From NCBI RefSeq assembly GCF_000497045.1, contig NW_015961992.1:250259-314258 (forward strand): a DNA stretch of 64,000 bases, given 5' to 3'. Shown in pieces: positions 1 to 8,621 of this stretch; the stretch's first letter is position 1, and each line of letters starts with the position of its first letter. Origin of the DNA: Kalmanozyma brasiliensis GHG001 (Eukaryota > Basidiomycota > Ustilaginomycetes > Ustilaginales). The position numbers and the translations under genes are program-made. The notes under the pieces were generated by a model. It was not told where the DNA came from. It searched no databases and worked only from the letters and a program-made list of their open reading frames with translations.

Positions 1-1
1 C

Positions 2-766
2 GGTGACATCCACGGTCAGTTCCACGACCTCTCAGAGCTCTTCCGCATCGGTGGCAACTCGCCCGACACGAATTACCTCTTCATGGGTGACTATGTCGAC
101 CGAGGCTACTACTCGGTGGAGACCGTAACCCTGCTCGTAGCGCTCAAAGTACGATACCGTGACCGCGTCACCATCCTCCGTGGCAACCACGAGTCGCGAC
201 AGATCACCCAGGTGTACGGCTTCTACGACGAGTGCCTGCGCAAATACGGCAACGCCAACGTGTGGAAGTACTTCACCGACCTGTTCGACTACCTGCCATT
301 GACAGCGTTGATCGACGATCAGATTTTCTGCCTGCACGGCGGCCTCTCTCCGTCGATCGACACGCTGGACCACATCCGTTCCATCGACCGCATCCAGGAG
401 GTGCCACACGAGGGCCCCATGTGCGACCTGCTCTGGTCCGACCCGGACGACCGTTGTGGCTGGGGCATCTCGCCAAGAGGTGCGGGTTACACGTTCGGTC
501 AGGACATCTCGGAAGCGTTCAACCACAACAACGGCCTCACACTGGTAGCTCGTGCGCATCAGCTCGTCATGGACGGCTTCAACTGGTCGCAGGAGCGCAA
601 CGTCGTCACCATCTTCTCGGCCCCCAACTACTGCTACCGTTGCGGCAACCAGGCAGCCATCATGGAGATCGACGAAAACCTCAAGTATACCTTCTTGCAG
701 TTCGACCCGGCCCCGCGCGCAGGCGAGCCGCTCGTCTCGAGGAGAGTGCCGGATTACTTTTTGTAA
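2..766 (+). CDS. PPH21: Serine/threonine protein phosphatase PP2A catalytic subunit, 5' partial
   Basis: Catalytic subunit of protein phosphatase 2A, a metal-dependent Ser/Thr phosphatase that works as part of scaffold/regulatory heterotrimers in cytoplasm and nucleus. The reading frame is open from base 2, so the N-terminus (about 55 residues by family length) lies outside the window; 254 residues are visible. The three metal-site motifs of the PPP family are in order: GDIHGQ at the very start, GDYVDRG, and RGNHES. The C-terminal half has the HGGLSP and [11 protein letters not shown] motifs. The protein ends in DYFL, the methylated/phosphorylated tail typical of PP2Ac, which favours PP2A over PP4 or PP6 (Sit4). 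The symbol is by homology to yeast PPH21/PPH22. It converges with the chaperonin gene downstream. Confidence 0.95.
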   Translation, partial: GDIHGQFHDLSELFRIGGNSPDTNYLFMGDYVDRGYYSVETVTLLVALKVRYRDRVTILRGNHESRQITQVYGFYDECLRKYGNANVWKYFTDLFDYLPLTALIDDQIFCLHGGLSPSIDTLDHIRSIDRIQEVPHEGPMCDLLWSDPDDRCGWGISPRGAGYTFGQDISEAFNHNNGLTLVARAHQLVMDGFNWSQERNVVTIFSAPNYCYRCGNQAAIMEIDENLKYTFLQFDPAPRAGEPLVSRRVPDYFL

Positions 767-1172
767 TATCAGTTTGTGCGGAAGTGAAGAAAAGCAGAAA
801 GGCGTACACTTGCAGATGCAATTCAGGTCCCCAGTCGCATGCCTTTGACTGTGCCGTGTTACATCACGATGAGCGAGTGTCAGCTGAAAGTCTCGGAGGC
901 GGTCGCAAAGCCAAGGTGTCAGGGCGACGCCGTCGTAGCCGGGGTCGTGGGCGATGCGGCTGGCGTGTTGAGCACTTTGATGACGGGTTCTGCGACACAT
1001 CGGTCGTAGTGACGCTCGATCGCAGACCTCATGCAATGGCCAAGAAAGGCGAAAACGCTCAGGCAACCCCAACAGCAAGCAGAACACATATTCCCGAGAA
1101 CGCAATCAGAACACACGACTGACAATGGTGATCGGACAAACATGATTGCATTCTTTTGAACACCTTCTAGCC
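767..1172. other. Tail-to-tail intergenic spacer (PP2A / CCT5)
   Basis: A 406-bp convergent spacer that should hold the 3' UTRs and polyadenylation sites of both neighbours. I see no credible ORF, RNA gene or repeat. Confidence 0.6.
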
Positions 1173-2795
1173 CTACTCGATGTTGTGCTGCTCGATCACA
1201 TCATCGATCTTGAGCACGGCCCTGACCAGCTGGGTCGCCAACAACAACTGCTGCCTCTTGGACACGAGCGGGTCGAATACGCGGCAGTTCTTCATATCGT
1301 TGTCGCCTGCACCCATGCAGTCGATGCCCAGCTTGGGGTTCTTCTCGGTGACCTGTCTCGACTTGACCTCTGCGAGCGTCTCGATGGGCGAGTAGCCCGA
1401 GTTCTCGGCCAACGCCAGCGGGATAGCGTCCAAGGCCGAGGCAAACGCTCGCATCGCATACTGTTCCAACGATGCGATTTCGTCGGCGGCTTTCGAAATG
1501 GCTACCGAGGCGCAGATCTCGGCGGCTCCACCACCGTACACCACGCGGTTGTCGACGACCAGGTTGCGCACCACACAGATGGCATCGTGAAGCGCGCGCT
1601 TGGCCTCATCGATGATCATCTTGTTGGAGCCGCGGACGAAGACGGTGACGGCACGTGTGTTGGCACACTCCTCGATGATGAGCATGCGGTCGCGTGTTGT
1701 ACCGAAGCCGACTTCTCGGACAACGCCGGCGCGACCGAGCTTCTCTGGAGAGAGATCCTCGAATCGAGGAACGATACGGCCGTTAGTGGCGATGGCAATG
1801 AGCTCAAGCTCCGGGCCACCGACCCATCGGACGGCGGGCAGCTCGTGCTGGAGCAACAAATGATTAGCCTCGTCGTCGAAACCCCACTGGCAGACGACAA
1901 GGTTGGCACCGCAGTCCTTGACCCGCTTGATCATCTCCTCGAACTTTTGTCGCTCGTAGTCCTGCAGCTTGCGGTACTCCTCTACGGAAGTGATGTCGAG
2001 CTTGTGCTTGGTCTTGGGACGAGGTGGCTCGAAGGGGCATGTGAGGATGGCGATCTTGGCGTCCTTGACGACGCGGGGCATCTGAGGATGCGACATGTCC
2101 TTGTCGATGACAACACCCTGAACGAGCTGTGTGTCCTCTAATCCACCGCCGACCTTTCCGTCGACCTTGATCAGCTCGAAATCCACATCGCGTCGCTTGA
2201 GGTCTGCTACCGAGAGCACCGAGTCGACGGCGATCTTGGCAAACTTGTCCGACGCTTTCGAGACGATCTTGGAGCCGAGACATGTCTTTGCGACCTTCAT
2301 GAGTTCGGTGATGTTATCCTTGTCGAACTCGACGACGTCAGCGACCTTTTCGAGCTCCTGGACGGCGAGATTGCACGCGCGTTCGAAACCGTCTGCGATG
2401 CGGATAGGGTGGATGCCTCGGTCGATCAACGCCTCGGACTGTTCCAACAATGCACCTGCAAGCACGACCACACCGGTTGTGCCGTCTCCGATCTCGTCGT
2501 CCTGACTCTTGCTGAGCTCGACGAGCAGCTTTGCAATCTGGTGGTCGAGTTCCATGTTGTTCATGATGGTGGCACCATCATTTGTGACCTGAATGTCTCC
2601 GTCGGGGCTGATGAGGATCTTGTCGAGACCACGGGGCCCAAGGGATGTCTTGAGGATGTTGGCGACCGTCTTGGCAGCCGAGATGTGGTTCTTGATGGCC
2701 TGAATACCGTTCGCGCGGGTCTTCTTGCCCTGTTCACGAACGACGATGAAGGGCCGTCCGTACTCGTCCTGCGCATATGCAATTTGTGGCTCCAT
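1173..2795 (-). CDS. CCT5: T-complex protein 1 subunit epsilon (CCT5)
   Basis: Epsilon subunit of the cytosolic group II chaperonin TRiC/CCT, which folds actin, tubulin and WD-repeat proteins in an ATP-driven double ring. It is 540 aa, the usual length for CCT subunits. Group II signatures are present: [10 protein letters not shown] near residue 50, VTNDGATI near 70, and the ATPase GDGTT at 103-107. The N-terminal DEYGRPF stretch followed by the [11 protein letters not shown] block is the epsilon-type start. Near the C-terminus [12 protein letters not shown] covers the nucleotide-contact region. The ATG is the first in frame. The gene is intronless and is divergent from the elongase gene across a long 1.6-kb spacer. 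Confidence 0.95.
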   Translation of the reverse strand: MEPQIAYAQDEYGRPFIVVREQGKKTRANGIQAIKNHISAAKTVANILKTSLGPRGLDKILISPDGDIQVTNDGATIMNNMELDHQIAKLLVELSKSQDDEIGDGTTGVVVLAGALLEQSEALIDRGIHPIRIADGFERACNLAVQELEKVADVVEFDKDNITELMKVAKTCLGSKIVSKASDKFAKIAVDSVLSVADLKRRDVDFELIKVDGKVGGGLEDTQLVQGVVIDKDMSHPQMPRVVKDAKIAILTCPFEPPRPKTKHKLDITSVEEYRKLQDYERQKFEEMIKRVKDCGANLVVCQWGFDDEANHLLLQHELPAVRWVGGPELELIAIATNGRIVPRFEDLSPEKLGRAGVVREVGFGTTRDRMLIIEECANTRAVTVFVRGSNKMIIDEAKRALHDAICVVRNLVVDNRVVYGGGAAEICASVAISKAADEIASLEQYAMRAFASALDAIPLALAENSGYSPIETLAEVKSRQVTEKNPKLGIDCMGAGDNDMKNCRVFDPLVSKRQQLLLATQLVRAVLKIDDVIEQHNIE

Positions 2796-4440
2796 GGTGG
2801 ATATATTTGCGCTCTTGCTGCTGCGAGTCGACCGGCGGAAGAGACGAGGAGCGGTAGATGGCGTCGCTTGTCAAGATCAGAATTCGAGAAGCTGAGCTGT
2901 GCGTGTGACTTCTTGTGGGATTGCGCAGAGCGGGTGAAAGTGACAGAGACACGCGCGCCGTTCAAGTCAAAAAGTGTTGCTCACCGCGCTTTTCTTCTTC
3001 TTTCTTCCACAGATGAGATTTTTCGAGACACTGTTACACCGTTATATGGGCAGGCATAACTAAAATAGAACAATTATGTAAGGCTGACAGCACAACAAGG
3101 TGAGAATCGCGCGAGACTTTGTCTCGCCTTCGCATGGAATGGTCCGCCTACGAGCGCTCGTGTGACACGGAAGATTTCGCTTGGGCCTAGACGGTCAGCG
3201 ATGCCAGATTTCCACCGGAACGGCAAGGATAAGCGCATACGTCAGAGCATGAGCAAGAGCGGAAAGCTGCAAGGTCGATCCAAACAGTCCAAACAGGTTT
3301 GGCGGCAGTTGAATTTCCGGCGTATCGCGCCGTGAGCGCGTCACACACTCGCGAAAACAAACCAACGGGTCTCATTGAGCGACTTGTCGGACTAGAGTGT
3401 AAGCAAGCCTTTGTGTTGGCCTGCACGAGATGCCTGTTCGTCTGATACAATTCTGGAGCACTTGAATGATGCTTTTGCTATGATGTGAGTGAGTGAGCAG
3501 ACTGCTGAATCGCGAACGGCCAATTTCAACGTCGTACCGGATTCATCGTTCCGTGTTTCGTGAGCTCGTGTCTTCTCGCTTAGCAGGCCGCCAACACGTC
3601 AAATGTGGAAGCGAACTGGCAAATCCAAAAAAGGCGAGCAGAGTCCAACACTTTGTTGAATCTCGCTTAGCAGCCAGAATTGACCGAAACGTATTGGCCG
3701 GATGGGATGGAGGAAAGTGTTTGTTTGCAATACGAGCTTGTTGTTCTTGCACGTCGGCTGGATGGCGGATCGTCTTTGCAGCGCAGGTGTGGATGCAGTT
3801 CAAGGTCTCAGACGCTGCGGATCGGACCCGGCGGAGAGCCAAAAGGTACCTGGCAGATCTCGTGACAGGTCTGGTCCTTCTTTTGATCCTGGTGGTAGCG
3901 TGGGAAAAAATATGCCGAGGTGCGATAGCCGTGACCGAGGGAAGCATCGACAGCAGCAGACGAGAAGGGCGAGACGACGCAAGACCAAATTTGGAATCAT
4001 GGCGAATCGCTGGCCAGTCCTCCTCGAGCTTACTCTGCAGAGTTTGCAAGGGTTCTCCTCCTCGTTCGGCATCATTTGCGAGCATGCAGGTCGGATGCAG
4101 CATACAGTACAGACACACTCTCCTTCTATAGCTCGCAAAGCACACACGCGTTTGCGTCCTGCGCTTCGCTTTCGGCGTCCGCGGCGGTGTGTGTGCGTGT
4201 GTTGCTCTTCGGTTGCGTCACACCGACCGCGTTGAAACAAAGAAAATTCCCGGCCAGAGACCTTGTGTAGTCGAAGTACACCACAAACAGTTCCATCACG
4301 AACCTGCTCAAAATTTCACAGTGGGCAAAGGGATCGGCATCCGAACCTTCTCCACTCTTGATCTGTGTCCAACTTTCCTTCTCACCATCATCATCTCCTC
4401 CCCACACTCCTTTGAACCGCTTCCTCGCTATCAAGTCACG
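2796..4440. promoter_or_regulatory. Long divergent intergenic region (CCT5 / ELO)
   Basis: About 1.6 kb with overlapping short ORFs on both strands, none with recognisable protein features. An AT-richer patch lies near 3040-3085, a GT-rich tract near 4183-4203, and C/T-rich sequence sits immediately before the ELO start. It is presumed to hold two promoters and 5' leaders; no specific element is assigned. Confidence 0.5.
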
Positions 4441-5497
4441 ATGGTCTCGAGCGTGATCTACGACACGGTCGTGGCCGCCATCCCGGCCCACATCAAGGCG
4501 CAGACCCCCGTCCATCTCTTGGCATGGATCCCGGGCAAGTCGCCACTCTCGACGGTGCCTTCCATCGTTGCCGCCGTCATCACTTATCTCGCCGTCATCT
4601 TCGGTGGTCGCGAACTCATGAAGAACCGCGCTCCTTTGACCACCAGCATCAAACTGCCTTTCCTGGTGCACAACCTCGCGCTCACCTTCGGATCGGGTCT
4701 CCTGCTCGCGCTCATGCTCGAAGAGGTCGTTCCCATCGTTCGTCGCAACGGCCTCTTCTACGGTATCTGCGGTGAGGGCGCCTGGACCATGAAGCTCGAG
4801 ACCTACTACATGATCAACTACTACTTCAAGTACTGGGAGCTCGTCGACACGGTCTTCCTCGTCCTCAAAAAGAAGCCTCTCCAGTTCCTCCACGTTTACC
4901 ACCACTCGGCTACCGCCGTGCTCTGCTTTTCGCAGCTCCACGGAAAGACGTCGGTCTCGTGGGTCGTCATTTGCCTCAACCTCGCCGTACACGTCTTGAT
5001 GTACTTCTACTACGCCCTCACATCGCTCAAGATCCCGTGCCCATGGAAGAAGTCGGTCACCACAGCGCAGATCACCCAGTTTGTCATCGACCTGGTGGTT
5101 GTATACTATGCAGGTACGCCTCAGAAACCCCTCCACTTCCGATCGTCAGTCGCTCAGAGACCCCTTCTCTGCGCCCTGGCGGGTCGGTGATGCCCTCTTC
5201 GTTGGGGCGAAAAGGAATGTATGATACTGATACTGATACCTGGTGGTTGTATACTATGCAGCTTACTCCTATTTCGCATCGACCTATGCTCCTCATCTTC
5301 CTCACCACGGCACTTGCGCGGGCAAGGAGCACGCCGCTGTCTCAGGAATCGTGTGCCTTACTAGCTACCTGTTCCTCTTCATCGCCTTCTACCAGAGGAC
5401 TTATGCCAAGGACAAGGCTCGTAGGGCGGCTGCGGCTAAGCAGAACGGCCAGGCGAACGGTAAGGCCAACAAAAAGGTCAACGGCAAGGCACGCTAA
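4441..5497 (+). CDS. ELO-family very-long-chain fatty acid elongase, one intron
   Basis: 3-ketoacyl-CoA synthase of the ELO family: condenses malonyl-CoA with acyl-CoA in the ER for very-long-chain fatty acid and sphingolipid synthesis. Exons are 4441-5113 and 5262-5497, giving 302 aa. The catalytic histidine box HVYHH is at residues 151-155, preceded by the KYWELVDTVFLVLKKK block; several hydrophobic membrane spans flank it. The intron 5114-5261 (148 bp) starts GTACGC and ends GCAG, and contains TACTGAT-type branch sequences just before the acceptor. Splicing joins VVYYA to AYSYF in frame; without it the frame stops at 5190. The C-terminus is Lys/Asn/Gly-rich. Which ELO paralogue (ELO2 or ELO3 type) cannot be told. 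The start is the in-frame ATG at 4441 where family similarity begins; the frame is open further upstream but reads as leader. Confidence 0.93.
5090..5113 (+). repeat. 24-bp direct repeat, copy 1 (exon end)
   Basis: The 24 bases ending the first ELO exon are identical to those at 5238-5261, which end the intron. Both copies end in ATGCAG and would encode the same VVYYA residues in the gene's frame. The identity does not extend one base further on the 5' side. Confidence 0.95.
5114..5261 (+). other. Spliceosomal intron of the elongase gene
   Basis: GT-AG intron of 148 bp inferred from reading-frame restoration and from continuity of the ELO family sequence. A short tandem run of ATACTG(A) units lies at 5223-5237 and would serve as branch region. 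The last 24 bases of the intron copy the last 24 bases of the upstream exon. Confidence 0.9.
5238..5261 (+). repeat. 24-bp direct repeat, copy 2 (intron end)
   Basis: Exact second copy of the 24-bp repeat at 5090-5113, placed so that its final AG is the intron's 3' splice site. Confidence 0.95.
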
Positions 5498-6135
5498 GTT
5501 GCTGCACCACAGAGCTGCCGCTGCGCTACGACACAAGCCGAAACGCAACCTTTCCCGTGCAGCACAACAGAGCTCTGCTTCCGCTGTAGCAGCAGACCGC
5601 AGAGTCTGCCGTCTCCCGTCTACAGTGCAATGCAGCACAAACTCAACCCCCATCTTGACCGGAGCGCAACAGTGCTTCGGCCGGCTCGTCTGTACATACA
5701 CCACCAACACACGCTCTCTTGCTCCATTTGGCCACTCATTTGTACTCTTTACTCTGGCACTTTACACAATTTACCAATCGAGGCGCTTTCAATCGGATCG
5801 TCGTACTGGCTTGTTTTTCGCAAGACACAGCGGACCCAGCTATATTGTGATCCATCTGAGACGTCTCCGTCTGTCCGGTCCATGCTGCGCATAGCCGTCG
5901 GCCCCCTGATTTCGTCTCCGTAGGAAATCCCAGCCGACGCTTCTCCAACACGACCATCCGATGTTCTCTCCTCCATCCTATAATTCAGCCAGTCGCAACT
6001 AGATTCACGGTCTGCAGCTGCCCCTCACGCGTTTCCCGCCGTCTCTTCCTGCAATACGCTCTCACCTTCCGATCAACTCACGCACACCAACCTTTGCGCT
6101 GCCATTCCGCAGCCGTACGATGTCTGCATCCCCTT
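5498..6135. other. Tail-to-tail spacer (ELO / mitochondrial protein)
   Basis: A 638-bp convergent spacer. It is C/T-rich in its second half. Short ORFs here have no recognisable features. Presumed 3' UTRs only. Confidence 0.5.
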
Positions 6136-6990
6136 TCATGAATTGCTTCTGATTCTCCGTGACACTATCGAGTGTGACGCTGGTGCCGGGCTTGAGGTCC
6201 ACATCTTGAGCCGGTACAATGCAATCCCCAGTGGCGCAGTGAGATGCGACCGCCTTGCTCGGTATACTTTCTCCGCATATTCCACTGTTGCATTGCCGTC
6301 TGGTTTGCTCTCGGCACTTGTTTCCCCTGGTGTGAGACCACGCATGGCCGACCGGAAGCGGTCCGCCTGGGCCACATCCTTGAACGTCGGCTTGAAGCTC
6401 GGCTTCGTGCCCAATACTCCTGCATCGTCATCTCTTCCCTTCTCGCCCTTCGCCGCGATTTGTATCGAGAACGCCCAGTCCTCCCCTTCTCCCGAGGCAT
6501 CGAACAAATCCAATCGTCTCCTTCCCCTAAACCTCCTCTCTAACAGCTCAGCCTCCTGCACCACCCTTTCCGCCAATTGCCGCTCCACCAGCTCCTCCAT
6601 TCCCGCAAGCAACGTCGCTTCCGAGCTGACAATCTTGTAGCTGGCCTTCTTGTGCAGCTGCGCATAGACGCGCGGGTCGAGCGTCACCCACAGTCCCTTG
6701 TCCGGTTTCTTGCGCGCGAATTTGGGGTGCAGGATTTGATCAGGGAGCATGACGATGCGTTCGGAGCCGGCTCGTTTTGACTTCGATGGGATAGCGGTGG
6801 TGCTGTTGGGGAGGGTGACGGGTTTGAGTTGCAGCATGAGCGATGTTGGCAGGATGCGTGAGGTGACGATGCATTTTCGGAGGGGAGCAGCGAGCATCTG
6901 CAGGTGCAAAGAGCCAGACCAGCGGGCTTCGAGTGCTGTTAGATGGGCTTTCGCTGCGCCCGCAAGTGGAGCTGCTATACGACTGGCCAT
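6136..6990 (-). CDS. Unknown protein, probably mitochondrial
   Basis: I do not recognise this 284-aa protein. The first 45 residues are rich in Ala, Arg and Ser with very few acidic residues (MASRIAAPLAGAAKAH...), which looks like a mitochondrial presequence. A better-ordered middle follows (LPDQILHPKFARKKPDKGLW, then LDPRVYAQLHKKASYK), then a charged helical stretch VERQLAERVVQEAELLERR. This pattern would suit a small mitoribosomal or respiratory accessory protein, but that is inference. The frame stays open upstream to 7425, overlapping FES1 on the other strand; I take the ATG at 6990 because the presequence-like segment begins there and it leaves a 328-bp divergent promoter. Confidence 0.6.
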   Translation of the reverse strand: MASRIAAPLAGAAKAHLTALEARWSGSLHLQMLAAPLRKCIVTSRILPTSLMLQLKPVTLPNSTTAIPSKSKRAGSERIVMLPDQILHPKFARKKPDKGLWVTLDPRVYAQLHKKASYKIVSSEATLLAGMEELVERQLAERVVQEAELLERRFRGRRRLDLFDASGEGEDWAFSIQIAAKGEKGRDDDAGVLGTKPSFKPTFKDVAQADRFRSAMRGLTPGETSAESKPDGNATVEYAEKVYRARRSHLTAPLGIALYRLKMWTSSPAPASHSIVSRRIRSNS

Positions 6991-7318
6991 AATGATTTTG
7001 CCGGTAGGCTGTCCGGCATCGTGCTCACCACAAGACGGCAGATGGTGTGAAGAGCGGTGCGAAGAAGAGGGGAGGAAAGATTGAAGATTGGACCCTGACC
7101 CGATGGAGGTAGCCTCCACACCCGATTCAGCGACCGAGACCCGAAAACGTCCAAAAATTTCTGCGAAGTGGCAACGCTTCCACGATGCTCGACCGCCTTC
7201 CTCCTCGTAGACTGCATCACTGTCGACTTCACTCAGCTCTGAATCATCGACGACCCTTCCTCTTCCCTCCATCACTGATCCAGCAACGATCTCGCTCCAC
7301 ACGAATCCAACATCAACC
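6991..7318. promoter_or_regulatory. Divergent promoter (mitochondrial protein / FES1)
   Basis: A 328-bp head-to-head spacer. No perfect heat-shock element (inverted GAA units spaced by two bases) was found upstream of FES1; a near match TTCTGCGAA at about 7157 has the wrong spacing. Confidence 0.5.
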
Positions 7319-8470
7319 ATGTCGAACGATCGCAACGCACAGGAGCTCCTCAAGTGGGGTCTGTCGCACTCGACTGCCGTCACCTCCGCCGGCGGGCCCT
7401 CCGTCGAGCAGATCTCTTTGGACATCGAATCAGGTCGTCGCCCCGACCTTGCCGACCCGCATCTCTACGACGCGATCATGGGCAAGTCGGAAGCCCAGAT
7501 GATGCGCGAAGAGCTCTCTGTCGCCGTCGACCCCTCTCGTACGGTCGAAGACCGCTGTACCGCACTGGACAACTTCGAGATGCTCATCGAGCAAATCGAC
7601 AATGCGAACAACATCACCAGCATGCGCATGTGGCAGCCCATCATCTCGCTGCTCTCGGCGAGCGAACCCGAGATTCAGACGGCGGCAGCGTGGATTTTGG
7701 GCACGGCGGTGCAGAACAACGATAAGGCGCAAATGGCCGTCTTGGAGTACCAACCGGTGGGCGGGCTGTTGGATCTTCTGCAGAGCTCGGAGGAGGAGGT
7801 GAGGGCGAAAGCGATGTACGCGCTTAGCGGACTGCTGAAGCATAACCCAGCGGCCATGGATCAATTCGACAAGTTGCACGGGTGGAAGACGCTTCGCCTG
7901 GCATTGCTCGATCCCAACATCGGTCTGCGTCGCAAGACCGCGTTCCTCATCAACGCACTCCTCTTCCAAGATCCCAACTCGTTCGAAACCACCCCAGCGA
8001 GCACAACACGGAGCACAGCAACAGCCGTAGCACCCGTGCCCAACTCAGGAGCACCAGCAGTACCACTCGAACAGCCCCCGGCAACCCACACCTCGATCCC
8101 CCACCCCAACGTCCCCCGCGCCCTCCTCTCCTCAGGCACCCTCCTCACCCTCCTCTCCTCCCTCCTTCCCCCACACCACCCGGGAGCAACCGAAACGGCC
8201 CCTTCCGGCCCCGACGGCGACAGCGACCCACGTACAGACCTTGACTTTGCCGAAAAAGCCACCACCGCCGTGCTCAGCTTCACCGCCAAGTTGCCCAGCG
8301 CAGGCGTGCAGGTGCTCGACGAGAGGTCCGCCGAGCTGTTCAGAGCCCTGCTGGTCGAGCTGCAGGGCAGACCGCTCGACGAGGCCGACGGCGCCAAGAC
8401 CAGGTGGGAGGAGTTGGGAATTGATACTGCCGATTTCGAGGCGTTCAAGGCCAAGGTTCAGGGTGTGTAG
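7319..8470 (+). CDS. FES1: Hsp70 nucleotide exchange factor FES1
   Basis: Cytosolic nucleotide exchange factor of the HspBP1/Fes1 family; its armadillo repeats clamp the Hsp70 ATPase domain and release ADP. It is 383 aa. The N-terminal ELLKWGLSHS motif is the family start. Armadillo-type helices follow in order: VEDRCTALDNFEMLIEQIDNANNI, IQTAAAWILGTAVQNNDKAQ, EEEVRAKAMYALSGLLKHNP and NIGLRRKTAFLINALLFQD. Residues about 222-310 are a low-complexity Pro/Ser/Thr insertion, and a final helical segment ends the protein, so it is longer than yeast Fes1. The ATG is preceded by CAACC. It converges with the RING gene, with only 151 bp between stop codons. Confidence 0.93.
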   Translation: MSNDRNAQELLKWGLSHSTAVTSAGGPSVEQISLDIESGRRPDLADPHLYDAIMGKSEAQMMREELSVAVDPSRTVEDRCTALDNFEMLIEQIDNANNITSMRMWQPIISLLSASEPEIQTAAAWILGTAVQNNDKAQMAVLEYQPVGGLLDLLQSSEEEVRAKAMYALSGLLKHNPAAMDQFDKLHGWKTLRLALLDPNIGLRRKTAFLINALLFQDPNSFETTPASTTRSTATAVAPVPNSGAPAVPLEQPPATHTSIPHPNVPRALLSSGTLLTLLSSLLPPHHPGATETAPSGPDGDSDPRTDLDFAEKATTAVLSFTAKLPSAGVQVLDERSAELFRALLVELQGRPLDEADGAKTRWEELGIDTADFEAFKAKVQGV

Positions 8471-8621
8471 GTGCAAGCAATCACATCTGCTGTTGGTTCA
8501 ATCGCAATCGATTTCATCCCACTTCTGGTTTCACTCTCTGTGACTTGCTGTGTTTGCAAAGGCTTGTCGAACGTGGATGCTGTGAGATGAAATTGAGGTC
8601 TGTGACATTGAGGACCGTCGC

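Noticed and set aside
1146..2141. 331-codon plus-strand ORF antisense to CCT5
   Set aside because: Leu/Val/Asp-rich mirror of the chaperonin gene with no own features.
3493..4235. Overlapping ORFs of up to 212 codons in the CCT5/ELO spacer
   Set aside because: Several frames on both strands are open at once, composition is not protein-like, and no domain is seen.
6991..7425. N-terminal extension of the mitochondrial protein into FES1
   Set aside because: It would overlap the FES1 start and its promoter; the ATG at 6990 begins a presequence-like segment.
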